Shown in pieces: positions 17,059 through 25,801 of a stretch of 64,000 nucleotides of DNA. This stretch comes from Planomicrobium sp. Y74 (GTDB lineage: Bacteria > Bacillota > Bacilli > Bacillales_A > Planococcaceae). Location: NCBI RefSeq assembly GCF_003668635.1, contig NZ_RCWH01000004.1, forward strand, positions 186,001 through 250,000. The letters run 5' to 3'. A program made the position numbers and the translations under genes. Position 1 is the first letter of the stretch. Each line of letters begins with the position of its first letter. The notes beneath the pieces were generated by a model. That model saw only the letters and a program-made list of their open reading frames with translations, made no database searches and was not told the DNA's origin.

Positions 17059-17996
17059 GCTATTCCTCCTTGCTCAAAATTTTCGCTGAACGTTTTCAAC
17101 TGTTCCATGCTGATGATGTCCTGTGAAAATAACGGGATAAAAATCAGCTGTTGTTTCGGGAAGGTTTCCCGGATCAGTTCCATGTATTTCTTTTCGTGTT
17201 TCTTGCGTTCCATCAAAAAGTCGCCATCCGCTTCTTCCGGCAGGACTTTATTGATGATCAGCGTTTTCACATGCAAATGATATTGATGCAGCAATTCCAG
17301 CGCTTTTTTCGTCTCCAGGATCGGCAGGCGTTCCGGATTCAATACAAAAATAAAACCGGTCTCCTCTTCATTCAATAAAATATCGCGCGCTTTTGAAAAA
17401 CGTTCCTGGCGCTCGCGCAGCACATCGTAAATCGGATCTTCACGCGGTTCTCCGTCATTTAACAGCGCAGAATAGTTTTCGTTCGTCTTGCGCCGCTTAT
17501 CGAGCAGCCCTTCAATCCAGACCCCCATCAATTCCGGCAATGTCAGAAGACGGATCGTGTGGCCCGTCGGTGCTGTATCAAATACCAGTTTATCGAAGTT
17601 CTGGCGTTCTTCCAAAATGATATGGATCAATTTATCAAACAAGGCCGCTTCGTCGGCGCCTGGAGAAGCTTTCGCCGTATCCAGCTGACGGTTCACTTCT
17701 TCCATCATGCTCGTGTGAACGGTCCCTTTGATGTTTTCTTTCACGCCTTTGATGTATTTCTCAGTTTCGATGTCCGGATCAATTTCAAGTGCGTAAAGAT
17801 TTTTTGCGATTTCTTTCGTATTGCCGCCGATTTTCTGATTGAAGATATCGCCGACATTATGGGCGGGGTCTGTAGAAATCAGCAAAGTTTTGAATCCGCT
17901 GTCAGCGGATCTCGAAGCGATGGCGGCAGCCGAAGTCGATTTTCCGACGCCGCCTTTGCCTCCGACAAAGATGATGCTTTTCGATAAAACGTCCAT
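17055..17996 (-). CDS. ArsA/GET3-like ATPase without cysteines
   Basis: The 313-residue single-domain P-loop ATPase is of the ArsA/Get3 type. It has a deviant Walker A (GGKGGVGKST, residues 12-21), switch I DPAHN, switch II DTAPTGHTIRLL, and an adenine-binding region with FVLNPERLPI. It contains no cysteine, so it lacks the metal-binding Cys of arsenite pumps and the zinc CxxC of Get3. No ars genes are nearby. I chose ATG 17996 (AGAGG at 7 nt) over ATG 18014. It lies 23 nt after a small protein ending in Cys-Cys and overlaps the yogA-like gene by 4 nt. A client-protein or cofactor insertion role is plausible but unproven. Confidence 0.88.
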   Translation of the reverse strand: MDVLSKSIIFVGGKGGVGKSTSAAAIASRSADSGFKTLLISTDPAHNVGDIFNQKIGGNTKEIAKNLYALEIDPDIETEKYIKGVKENIKGTVHTSMMEEVNRQLDTAKASPGADEAALFDKLIHIILEERQNFDKLVFDTAPTGHTIRLLTLPELMGVWIEGLLDKRRKTNENYSALLNDGEPREDPIYDVLRERQERFSKARDILLNEEETGFIFVLNPERLPILETKKALELLHQYHLHVKTLIINKVLPEEADGDFLMERKKHEKKYMELIRETFPKQQLIFIPLFSQDIISMEQLKTFSENFEQGGIA

Positions 17997-18019
17997 TCCT
18001 ATACCTCTTTTCATTGAAA

Positions 18020-18283
18020 TTAGCAGCAGCGGATTCCGGACAGCGGTGATTTTTCCATGCCCATGCGCAAATGCCAGTCATGGAATTCTTCTATCATATA
18101 AGGATACAGTTCTAGCGTGTAATAATAGGCAGGATTCGGAATCCCTAGCATTTCCGAGTAAAGCATCAGCAGAAACAAATCGTCTTCGGCCCGCAGTTCC
18201 CGAGCAATTTCCGTTTTATGCGGATGCTCCAAAACAGCTTCGTACCATTTGATCAGCCTTTTTAAGTTATCGGTAATCGGCAT
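18020..18283 (-). CDS. Small protein ending in Cys-Cys (cory-CC-star type)
   Basis: The 87-residue protein is helical and acidic, with LIKWYEAVLEHPHK, EDDLFLLMLYSEMLGIPNP, AYYYTLELYP and FHDWHLRMGM. It ends at two consecutive cysteines (GIRCC, then stop). I believe this matches the small family named cory-CC-star, but I cannot check. The start follows GAGGTGATGAGAA. It is first in a tight run with the ArsA-like ATPase (23-nt gap) and the yogA-like reductase. The cysteine tail next to a cysteine-free ATPase suggests it carries the thiol, metal or membrane-targeting function of the pair. Confidence 0.75.
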   Translation of the reverse strand: MPITDNLKRLIKWYEAVLEHPHKTEIARELRAEDDLFLLMLYSEMLGIPNPAYYYTLELYPYMIEEFHDWHLRMGMEKSPLSGIRCC

Positions 18284-18329
18284 TTCTCATCACCTCTTTT
18301 TCAGTAGGAAATGTGTATGTAACTGGACA

Positions 18330-18368
18330 ATAAAAATGGAAGGGATCACATCTAGTATGATCCCTTCT
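18330..18368 (-). terminator. Terminator of cstA
   Basis: AAGGGATCA (18340-18348) pairs with TGATCCCTT (18358-18366). On the minus strand this is followed by CCATTTTTATTG. Confidence 0.85.
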
Positions 18369-18374
18369 CCATGA

Positions 18375-20120
18375 TTATTCTATTTTTTCATTCCCCAGCA
18401 GTTTTGAATTGTCTTTGCTTGCGAGAACTTGTATAGCTGTGATGATGATCCATAAGGCGAAGACAAAGATGATGGCTCCGAACACGAACAGCAGCATATT
18501 AGGCGCTGCAGCGTACCATGCCCATTGCAGGAACACCTGCTGGAACATTGCCCAAAGTGTCATGAACATCAGGAAAATCATTGGAACAATGGTGATTACG
18601 TAGCTTCGGCCAAGCTGTCTCAGCCAAATGGAGATGAGCAGCAAACTGATTCCCGCCAATAGCTGGTTCGAAGTACCGAATAACGGCCACAGCAGATATC
18701 CGCCGGATCCGAAACCGTTCGGCCCTTCCGGAATCAGCACAAGTGCCGCACTCGCTACAACTGCGATTGTTGTTGCCACATGTTTTTTCTCCAAAGACGG
18801 AATATTGTACTCGACTCCCAGTTCCGAAATGATATAACGCATCAAACGGACAGATGTATCAAGAGTTGTTGCCGCAAAGGATACAACGATGACAGAGACA
18901 ATCGTTGAAGCAACGGCCGCTGGGATCATCAGGCCTGTAGCCAATTGCGTCGCTCCCAGGATAAACGAACCGAGGCCGGAACCGCTTGAAGCAGCGAAAC
19001 TGCTGTAAGTAGCCAAGAATGCATCACGGTCAGGGAATAATGTGATAACTGCAATGATTGAAATCAATGCCAGTATCCCTTCTCCGACTGCTCCCAGGTA
19101 TCCGACGAAGCGGGCATCTGTTTCTTTATCCAGCTGTTTCGAAGAAGTACCGGAAGAAACGAGTCCGTGGAAACCGGAAATCGCACCACAGGCAATCGTG
19201 ATGAACAGCAACGGGAACCAGGAAATATCCGCACCCGGATTCGTCATTGGTGCCGTGATTTCAGGGTTTGTGAACAATAAGCCAAGATACAGGATACCCA
19301 AACCGACAATCAATTGATGGGAGTTGATGAAATCACGCGGCTGGAGCAATTTCCATACCGGCAACGTCGATGCAATGTAGACATAAACCATCAATATGAT
19401 AATCCAGATAAAGAAGGCTGTAGAAATCGCTCCAAGACCGAATAATCCTGCTCCTTCTTCTCCGCCCATATAACGGACAAGGTCAATTTGAAGGAATTCG
19501 TATTGACTTGAGAAAATGGCAGTAGCATACATAATTGCCAGCGCGATTAAAGAAGGCACAAGCATTTTTGCGTTTCTCTTATAAACCGCATAGCCGATCC
19601 AGATGGCAAGCGGAATTTGGATGAATACCGGAATGACACTTGCCGGGAAAGAAATGAACAGATTTGCGATAACCCAGGCAAACACGGCATTAACCATCAG
19701 CACAAGAATTAAAATGATGAACAGAAATAATACTTTGCCGCGCTGTCCGATCAAGCGGTGAGCCAGCGTACCGACAGACTGTCCTTTATTTCTTACGGAA
19801 AGGGCAAGGGTTCCGAAGTCGTGCACCCCTGCAGCAAATACCGTACCAAGGACAACCCATAGCACAGCGGGAAGCCAGCCCCAGTATACGGCAATCGCCG
19901 GTCCGAGAATCGGGGCAGCCCCGGCTACGGATGTAAAATGATGTCCCCATAAGACAAACTTATTGGTCGGGACAAAGTCGACGCCATCTTTGTATTTGTG
20001 GGCCGGCGTCACGTAATTTGGATCCAGACGGAAAATTTTCTCTGCTACAAATTTAGAATAAAAGCGGTAACCTAAAGCAAAGATGAAAAGTCCAATGGCT
20101 GCGAGTGCAATAGCATTCAA
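18375..20120 (-). CDS. cstA: CstA family carbon starvation / peptide (pyruvate) transporter
   Basis: The 581-residue membrane protein has about 16 helices and hallmark CstA motifs: ALGYRFYSKFV near the N-terminus, KFVLWGHHFTSVAGAAPILG, GVHDFGTLALSVR, ISGFHGLVSSGTSSKQL and SFAATTLDTSVRLMRYI. CstA proteins import peptides or pyruvate when carbon is scarce. I chose TTG 20120 (protein starting MNAIALAAIG) because AGAGGGAG lies 9 nt upstream and the family starts there. The longer frame from GTG 20165 would read through a cre site. The gene has its own promoter and terminator. Confidence 0.94.
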   Translation of the reverse strand: MNAIALAAIGLFIFALGYRFYSKFVAEKIFRLDPNYVTPAHKYKDGVDFVPTNKFVLWGHHFTSVAGAAPILGPAIAVYWGWLPAVLWVVLGTVFAAGVHDFGTLALSVRNKGQSVGTLAHRLIGQRGKVLFLFIILILVLMVNAVFAWVIANLFISFPASVIPVFIQIPLAIWIGYAVYKRNAKMLVPSLIALAIMYATAIFSSQYEFLQIDLVRYMGGEEGAGLFGLGAISTAFFIWIIILMVYVYIASTLPVWKLLQPRDFINSHQLIVGLGILYLGLLFTNPEITAPMTNPGADISWFPLLFITIACGAISGFHGLVSSGTSSKQLDKETDARFVGYLGAVGEGILALISIIAVITLFPDRDAFLATYSSFAASSGSGLGSFILGATQLATGLMIPAAVASTIVSVIVVSFAATTLDTSVRLMRYIISELGVEYNIPSLEKKHVATTIAVVASAALVLIPEGPNGFGSGGYLLWPLFGTSNQLLAGISLLLISIWLRQLGRSYVITIVPMIFLMFMTLWAMFQQVFLQWAWYAAAPNMLLFVFGAIIFVFALWIIITAIQVLASKDNSKLLGNEKIE

Positions 20121-20150
20121 ATCTCTCAACTCCCTCTTCTTTTTATATTG

Positions 20151-20206
20151 GACAAGCGCTTTCACGCTTGCCCTTTAATCATAGGTCAATGAAACAATTT
20201 TGTAAA
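20151..20206 (-). promoter_or_regulatory. cstA promoter with CcpA (cre) site
   Basis: On the minus strand TTTACA (20206-20201) and TATGAT (20183-20178) are 17 nt apart, placing the start near 20171. TGAAAGCGCTTGTC (20164-20151) lies just downstream and closely fits the cre consensus TGWAARCGYTWNCW. This predicts catabolite repression by CcpA. Confidence 0.7.
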
Positions 20207-20229
20207 TGTTCCGTCTATTTAAATTTCAG

Positions 20230-21150
20230 TTAATTATTAACACCTTTTTCATAAAGCTTCAATTTTGTGTAAACCGTTTCAAGAACCGGTACAGCAATTT
20301 CCAATTCTTTCGCTCTTTCCAATAGATATCCCTGCAAATGATCGGCTTCAATCGGCTGGGATTTCTCCGCATCACGCTGCATCGAAGATTTCATCCCTTC
20401 GCCCAAGCTGTTGATTTTCTCCAACAGCTTATTGGATATCCCCTGCTCAACAGGAGCTCCGAATTTCTCCATCACTTCTTCCAGTTCGTTCAGCAACGCT
20501 GCAATGGTCCGTTGGCCGGATTCGAGTTCGCGGATGGGACCGATCGGTTCTTCAAATAAAGTCGTGATGCCCGACATCGTCGTGATGAACAAGTATTTAT
20601 GCCACATCTCCTGGTTGATGTTATCGCTCAGGATAAATTCAGCTTTTGTGCCTTCAAAAGATTGTTTCAAGCGTTCGATCCTGTCACTTTGTTCACCGCT
20701 CCTTTCTCCATAAACCAGTTGATTCAACGGACTGGTTTGGACAATCGTCCCGTTTTCACCGAGGGTCGCTTCCACAAAGCACAGACCACCAATGACCGAC
20801 TGTTCACCGAAAGCTTCGACCAGTTGATCGATGTGGGATATGCCGTTCAGCAGCGGCAGCACCATCGTTTCGTCTCCGACAAATGGCCGCACATCTTCAA
20901 TAGCCCCTGCCAGCTGGTAGGATTTCGTCGACAGCAGCACCACATCATAGGCTTTCGGTTCGCTGTTTTTGGTAATCAATTTTGGTGTAAGGAAGCAGTC
21001 GCCATTCACGCTTTCTATCTTCAACCCGGTTGTATCGAGCTCTTTTTTCCGTCTATCCCTCACCAAAAATGTAACGTCTTCCCCTTTTTCAAGAAGGCGG
21101 CCACCGAAATAGCCGCCAATCGCACCGGCACCGACAATAAGTATTTTCAT
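20230..21150 (-). CDS. panE: Ketopantoate reductase family protein (2-dehydropantoate 2-reductase)
   Basis: The 306-residue protein reduces 2-dehydropantoate to pantoate with NADPH in coenzyme A synthesis, if it is the true PanE. It has the N-terminal dinucleotide motif GAGAIGGYFGGRL (residues 7-19), the catalytic Lys in LLSTKSYQLAG, and the C-terminal NQEMWHKYLF substrate motif. ATG 21150 is behind a near-ideal AGGAGGTAATAAT. A longer frame from 21291 is rejected. Bacillales often carry several PanE paralogs, so a different ketoacid is possible. It sits 73 nt after the quinone oxidoreductase gene and may belong to the end of that operon. Confidence 0.87.
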   Translation of the reverse strand: MKILIVGAGAIGGYFGGRLLEKGEDVTFLVRDRRKKELDTTGLKIESVNGDCFLTPKLITKNSEPKAYDVVLLSTKSYQLAGAIEDVRPFVGDETMVLPLLNGISHIDQLVEAFGEQSVIGGLCFVEATLGENGTIVQTSPLNQLVYGERSGEQSDRIERLKQSFEGTKAEFILSDNINQEMWHKYLFITTMSGITTLFEEPIGPIRELESGQRTIAALLNELEEVMEKFGAPVEQGISNKLLEKINSLGEGMKSSMQRDAEKSQPIEADHLQGYLLERAKELEIAVPVLETVYTKLKLYEKGVNN

Positions 21151-21223
21151 TATTATTACCTCCTTTAGAATCATGTACACAAACTCTAACCTATAGTAAA
21201 AGATGAGATTTTTGTTGTGTGTT

Positions 21224-22198
21224 TTATGGCTTGAGGACCAGTTTTCCGATTGTCTTACGGCTCTGCAGCAGGCGATGAACTTCAGCCGCATCAGCGAGCG
21301 GATAGCTTCCGCCGATGGTGAGCTTCAGCTGGCCACTTGACATATAACTAAGCAACTCTTGTAAACTCTTCTGGAACAGTTCCGGTTTACGCATGATCTG
21401 CGGCAGGAAAAAGCCGATGACCGATTGGTTTTTCCTCATCAATTGGCCAGGATGAAATTGTGCCTGTTCTCCACTGGCAGCGCCAAAAATGACGAGGCGG
21501 CCGAATGGCGCCAGGCATTTCAATGTTTTATTGAAAACTTCACCGCCGACCATTTCAAGTGCCAGATCGACCCCTTTGTTATCGGTGATGCTTTTCACTT
21601 CTTCGACCCAATTCTCTTTTGTGTAGTCGACGAGATGTGTCGCGCCTAACGCTTTCGCGTGTTCCAGCTTTTCCGCTGAACTGGCGGTGGCGATGATTTT
21701 TCCTGCACCGAATAATTTCGCGAGCTGAACGGCAATCGCCCCGACACCGCCTGCTGCCGCATGGATCAGCACTGTTTCGCCTTTTTCAAGCCGGCCCATC
21801 GTCGTCAAAACATGATAGGCACTCAAACCCTGCAACGGCAATGCCACCGCCTGTTCAAAATCCACTTCGTCCGGAATCGGGATGAGTGTATTCGCATCGA
21901 TTATCACATAATCAGCGTATGCGCCGGATTCAATCAGCGCCGACACACGCATGCCCACTTCAAACCTTTTGACCTTGCTGCCGGTTGCCGCAATTACGCC
22001 GGCGGCTTCAGAACCGGGAATGTATGGCAATGGCGTCGGCACTACGTATTGCCCTTCACGGCGTGCCGTATCGGCGTAATTGACGCCGATGGCTTTTACT
22101 TCAACCAGCACTTCGTTGTCGCCGGGCTCTGGACGCTCTTCTTCTATATATTGGAGAACCTCTGGTCCGCCGTATTGGTCGAATTTGATCACTTTCAT
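21224..22198 (-). CDS. Zinc-independent quinone oxidoreductase (MDR family)
   Basis: The 324-residue protein is a QOR-type NADPH:quinone reductase. It has the KAIGVNYADTARREGQY substrate loop, GSEAAGVIAATGSKV, and the NADPH motif AAAGGVGAIAVQLAK near 150. It lacks the zinc ligands of alcohol dehydrogenases. The start follows GAGGGGGATAAGAAG. It lies 13 nt downstream of fadE, so it is the last gene of the TetR-controlled fatty-acid operon. Its substrate is probably an enone or enoyl compound rather than a known quinone, but that is inference. Confidence 0.87.
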   Translation of the reverse strand: MKVIKFDQYGGPEVLQYIEEERPEPGDNEVLVEVKAIGVNYADTARREGQYVVPTPLPYIPGSEAAGVIAATGSKVKRFEVGMRVSALIESGAYADYVIIDANTLIPIPDEVDFEQAVALPLQGLSAYHVLTTMGRLEKGETVLIHAAAGGVGAIAVQLAKLFGAGKIIATASSAEKLEHAKALGATHLVDYTKENWVEEVKSITDNKGVDLALEMVGGEVFNKTLKCLAPFGRLVIFGAASGEQAQFHPGQLMRKNQSVIGFFLPQIMRKPELFQKSLQELLSYMSSGQLKLTIGGSYPLADAAEVHRLLQSRKTIGKLVLKP

Positions 22199-22211
22199 CT
22201 TCTTATCCCCC

Positions 22212-23984
22212 TCAACTAATATACTGTTCCGCTTCCAGAACAGCTGCAGCTATATGCCGTTTGGTCGCATTGCTTTGTTCCGCGTGAAGACGGCTGAGTT
22301 CATTGCTGACAAGGGCCATGCTGTCTTTTAATGCGCGGCCACTTGAAATTCCCTGCATCATCCTCCGCGCGGACATTTCCACTTTCAGCAGCGCTTCATC
22401 GAGCAATGCTTTGGTTAATTCGACTTTTAACGTTTCTTTCTCTTCGCCGTTTTTGGCAAGCGCTTTTTGGGTTCGCAGCACGGCGGATTCTGCCGCGTAC
22501 AGCTGAATGCCGATGTCTGCCAGCTTCATCAATGTTTCCTGCTGTTCAGTCAACTTTTCTCCGAAGGTTTCGAAAGCCATGCCTGCAGCCAACAGGAAAA
22601 CACGGCGGATAGCATGAACTGCCTCTATTTCCCGGGAAATAATACCGATGGAACCGACTTTCGGGTTGTTCATTTCCGCGACTGCCTGCGCGATATACTC
22701 CCCTAACGGCAGAGTTCCTTTGCCTGCCTGTTTCAATAATCCGCCTGGTATCAATAAGCGATTCACTTCGTTGGTGCCTTCAAAAATACGGTTGATCCGC
22801 GAGTCCCGGTACATTTGCTCCACTTTGTATTCTTTGATATAGCCGTAGCCGCCGTGCAGCTGCAGCGCTTCATCCGCTACAAAGTCGAGCGTTTCTGAAC
22901 CGTGGACTTTGCAGACCGCGCATTCAGTTGCATATTCCATCAGGCGCTTGGCAATCAACGCATGGTCTTCACTGTCATAAAGTCCGCCCAATGCGTCCTC
23001 CAGATAACCGGCGGTACGGTATTGCAGCGATTCCGATTCGAAGATGCGGACTGCCATCAACGCCAATTTCTCCTGTGTTGCCGGAAATTCTGATATCGCC
23101 TTGCCGAATTGCTTCCGTTCTTTTGTATAGGTAGCTGCCAGATGCAGGCCGTATTTTGCGGCGCCCATACAGGCCGACCCTAAATTGAAGCGGCCAAGAT
23201 TCAGGACGTTCAAAGCGATGACATGCCCTTTGCCGACTGTACCCAACAGGTTTTCCACCGGCACTTCACAATTATCGAAGCTCACTGTCCGCGTAGAAGA
23301 ACCTTTGATGCCCATCTTCGCTTCTTCGGCACCAAGAGACAGGCCCGGAAAATCCTTTTCAACGATAAAAGCGGTAAAGGCAGTGCCGTCGACTTTTGCA
23401 TAAACGATGAACGTATCTGAAAACGCCGCGTTAGTGATGAACATTTTACTGCCATTCATTAAATAATGCGTTCCTGCCTCGTTCAGCACTGCTGTCGTCC
23501 GGGCAGAAAGCGCATCAGATCCCGCTTCCGGTTCTGTCAGGCAATAAGCGCCGATAAATTCACCTGATGCCAGTTTCGGCAAATAATATTCTTTCTGTTG
23601 CGGCGTGCCGAAATACGTGATCGGCAGTGTCGCAATGCAGGTATGGTTCGAATGGGCGACGCCGTAGCCGCCGGCTGATCCGAGGTTCTCACCTACAATG
23701 CCTTTGCTGATTTTATCAAGGCCCAGCCCGCCGTATTTTTCCGGTACACTATGCGCCAGTAAACCGAGTTCCCCCGCTTTTTGCATGAGTTCCCTCACCA
23801 ATTTGAAATCCTGTTGCTCAATCTTTTCGTTATTTGGACGGATTTCCTTTTCCAAAAATCGTTTGGCCGTTTTGCCGATCAGCAGATGCTCGTCACTCAC
23901 GTCTTCGGGTGTAAATACCGCTTCTGCACCTGAAGGCTGGTAAAGGAAGCCTGCGCCTGGATAATTCAATGTTTCATTGGTCAT
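22212..23984 (-). CDS. fadE: Acyl-CoA dehydrogenase
   Basis: This FAD flavoenzyme makes trans-2-enoyl-CoA in beta-oxidation. The 590-residue protein is close in length to Bacillus FadE, longer than the usual 380 because of a C-terminal helical extension of about 180 residues. Motifs: LLAHSVPEKYGGLGLD, CLTEPEAGSDALS, MFITNAAFSD, RKQFGKAISEFPATQEKLA and the FAD/catalytic region RINRIFEGTNEVNR (about 400). The ATG follows GGAGGCGG and overlaps the upstream thioesterase gene by 11 nt. It is co-transcribed with a TetR repressor. Confidence 0.94.
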   Translation of the reverse strand: MTNETLNYPGAGFLYQPSGAEAVFTPEDVSDEHLLIGKTAKRFLEKEIRPNNEKIEQQDFKLVRELMQKAGELGLLAHSVPEKYGGLGLDKISKGIVGENLGSAGGYGVAHSNHTCIATLPITYFGTPQQKEYYLPKLASGEFIGAYCLTEPEAGSDALSARTTAVLNEAGTHYLMNGSKMFITNAAFSDTFIVYAKVDGTAFTAFIVEKDFPGLSLGAEEAKMGIKGSSTRTVSFDNCEVPVENLLGTVGKGHVIALNVLNLGRFNLGSACMGAAKYGLHLAATYTKERKQFGKAISEFPATQEKLALMAVRIFESESLQYRTAGYLEDALGGLYDSEDHALIAKRLMEYATECAVCKVHGSETLDFVADEALQLHGGYGYIKEYKVEQMYRDSRINRIFEGTNEVNRLLIPGGLLKQAGKGTLPLGEYIAQAVAEMNNPKVGSIGIISREIEAVHAIRRVFLLAAGMAFETFGEKLTEQQETLMKLADIGIQLYAAESAVLRTQKALAKNGEEKETLKVELTKALLDEALLKVEMSARRMMQGISSGRALKDSMALVSNELSRLHAEQSNATKRHIAAAVLEAEQYIS

Positions 23985-24396
23985 TCACTACCGCCTCCTT
24001 CACTAGATGTTTTTCAAGCACGCTGCGAAGATGATCCGGAATCTTTTCGGATTTCTGCGCTTTGAAGTCATAATACACGGCGCTTGCCTCCCCTTTTGCA
24101 ATCAGCTCGCCGTTTTCCGCGTCTTCAATCCGGTGGACAATCGTAAAACTCGACCGGCCGATTTTCTGGACTTCAGAAACCACTTTCAATTTTTGATTGT
24201 AATATCCCTGCCGCACAAAATCGCATTTAGCGGAAGCCATAATGACTTTCCAATCCTCCAAGTCTGCCCCAAAACCTATTTCAACAAAAAAGTCGGTACG
24301 CGCTTCCTCCAGATAGATAAAATAACTGATGTTGCTGATATGCCCAAGTGCATCGGTTTCGCAAAAACGCACTTTTACGTTCGTTTCGTAAGCCAT
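23974..24396 (-). CDS. Hotdog-fold acyl-CoA thioesterase (4HBT family)
   Basis: The 140-residue protein has the 4HBT hotdog signature: RFCETDALGHISNISYFIYL (catalytic Asp in ETDALGH) followed by a long helix EEARTDFF and sheet strands VIMASAKCDFVRQGYYNQ. These enzymes hydrolyse acyl-CoA esters in the cytoplasm. It starts behind GGATGAGGTGGAGAA, 9 nt after the TetR gene, and overlaps fadE. The context points to fatty acyl-CoA turnover. The chain-length range is not visible. Confidence 0.88.
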   Translation of the reverse strand: MAYETNVKVRFCETDALGHISNISYFIYLEEARTDFFVEIGFGADLEDWKVIMASAKCDFVRQGYYNQKLKVVSEVQKIGRSSFTIVHRIEDAENGELIAKGEASAVYYDFKAQKSEKIPDHLRSVLEKHLVKEAVVNDQ

Positions 24397-24405
24397 TTCT
24401 CCACC

Positions 24406-24978
24406 TCATCCTTCGTTCCGTGTATTGATCCCATCCAGTACAATGCTGCTGTATTGTTCAGCAAGTTCATCCGCCGTCAGTTCGCCGGCTGTATTGAACC
24501 ACTGGTAAGTCCAATTGGTCATACCCAATACCGCGAGCGCAGTTATATCCGGCTGCAATTGTCTTCGGAATTCACCGTTTTCTGTCCCCTGCCGAATAAC
24601 TTCTTCTATAGAAAGGCGAAATTGTTCGCGTCTCCTTTTGATTTCCGTTGCGTTGTCATCCGTCAGATGGCGCATTTCGCGGAAAAATACTTTGCCGCTG
24701 TCACCGTTTCTCGCGATATCGGAAATCAGCAAGTGAATGATCCCCTTCAGCTTGGACTTTTGGCTTTCGCCGCTGTCGATGATTTTCTGCTGACGCTGCA
24801 GCAGATCATCGATATACTCTTTATGAATATCCATCAACAACTGTTCTTTGCTGCTGTAATAATAGTAAAACGTACCTTTTGTGACGTTCAGTGCTTCGAC
24901 GATATCCTGAATCGACGTTTCGCTGAAGCCTTTTTTCTCGAAAAAGATGATACTCTGTTCTTTGATCCTGTCTTTCAT
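24406..24978 (-). CDS. TetR/AcrR-family repressor
   Basis: The 190-residue regulator has an N-terminal helix-turn-helix (SETSIQDIVEALNVTKGTFY, about residues 19-38, then YYYSSKEQLLMDI) and an all-helical ligand domain. It lies inside the fatty-acid operon, 18 nt after the SDR gene. It probably represses that operon, with acyl-CoA as inducer as for FadR-type TetR proteins. A TetR-type palindrome at 25802-25823 is the likely target. Start ATG 24978 has GAGGTAAGGCA upstream. The ligand is inferred. Confidence 0.9.
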   Translation of the reverse strand: MKDRIKEQSIIFFEKKGFSETSIQDIVEALNVTKGTFYYYYSSKEQLLMDIHKEYIDDLLQRQQKIIDSGESQKSKLKGIIHLLISDIARNGDSGKVFFREMRHLTDDNATEIKRRREQFRLSIEEVIRQGTENGEFRRQLQPDITALAVLGMTNWTYQWFNTAGELTADELAEQYSSIVLDGINTRNEG

Positions 24979-24996
24979 TGCCTTACCTCACATTCT

Positions 24997-25770
24997 TTAA
25001 AGGGCGTGCATGCCTCCATCAACGATGACGACATCTCCCGTAATATAATCGGATGCTTTAGAAGCCAGGAACAAGGCTGCTCCTTTTAAATCTTCATCGG
25101 TGCCGAAACGGTTCAACGGCGTCTGCTTCAAAAATTGCTCCTTGCTCCGTTCAATCAGGACCTCCGACATTTTCGTCGGGAAAAACCCTGGCGCAATCGC
25201 GTTGACATTGATATTGTGCTGGCCCCATTTAGCTGCCAGGTCCTTTGTAAACGTAATCACCGCGCCTTTGCTTGTGTTATAGCCGATGGTATTCATCAAC
25301 TCCGGATCGATGCCGCCAAGTCCTGCGACAGAAGAGATATTTATGATTTTCCCGCTCTTTTGTTTGATCATCACTTGTCCTGCTGCCCGGCTCATCAGGA
25401 AGGTCCCTGTAACGTTAACGTTCATCACTTTCTGCCAGGCTTCGAGCGGCATTTCTTCCGCCAGCGCGCCCCATGTCGCTCCTGAATTATTCACTAGAAT
25501 ATCGACCGATCCGAATTCTTCTACAGTTTTCCGGATAACGTCTTCAACTTCCTGTTCATTTGTAACATCACATTTCAATGCGAGCGCTTTGACACCAAGC
25601 CCTTTTAACAGCTCAGCCGTTTCCTCACATGCTTCCAGTTTTCTTGAACAAACTACAACGTTTGCCCCTGCTTCCGCGAATCCCTGCGCGATTTGGGCAC
25701 CAAGTCCGCGTCCTCCGCCGGTAACGATTGCGGTTTTTCCTTCTAACTTAAACAAATCCATAACATGCAT
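24997..25770 (-). CDS. Short-chain dehydrogenase/reductase
   Basis: The 257-residue SDR has the cofactor motif TGGGRGLGAQIA (about 18-29), NNSGATWG, the catalytic Ser in ISSVAG and YNTSK (Tyr and Lys present), and a PGFFPTKMS loop. It fits 3-oxoacyl or 3-hydroxyacyl-CoA/ACP reductases. It is the first gene of the TetR-thioesterase-fadE-oxidoreductase operon, so an acyl-chain ketone or hydroxyl substrate is likely. The start ATG 25770 follows GGAGGGGAATTTGC. The promoter and operator lie about 30-100 nt upstream. Confidence 0.9.
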   Translation of the reverse strand: MHVMDLFKLEGKTAIVTGGGRGLGAQIAQGFAEAGANVVVCSRKLEACEETAELLKGLGVKALALKCDVTNEQEVEDVIRKTVEEFGSVDILVNNSGATWGALAEEMPLEAWQKVMNVNVTGTFLMSRAAGQVMIKQKSGKIINISSVAGLGGIDPELMNTIGYNTSKGAVITFTKDLAAKWGQHNINVNAIAPGFFPTKMSEVLIERSKEQFLKQTPLNRFGTDEDLKGAALFLASKASDYITGDVVIVDGGMHAL

Positions 25771-25801
25771 GCAAATTCCCCTCCAGCCATTTTGTCATCA
25801 G

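Noticed and set aside
17055-17996. Arsenite efflux ATPase (arsA)
   Set aside because: The protein has no cysteine and there is no arsB, arsD or arsR nearby; only the ATPase family is supported.
20599-21168. 189-codon plus-strand frame opposite panE
   Set aside because: Overlaps the PanE active-site region in antisense; no start signals.
24007-25089. 360-codon plus-strand open frame across the thioesterase and TetR genes
   Set aside because: Antisense shadow. The minus-strand genes have clear families and ribosome sites; the plus frame has neither.
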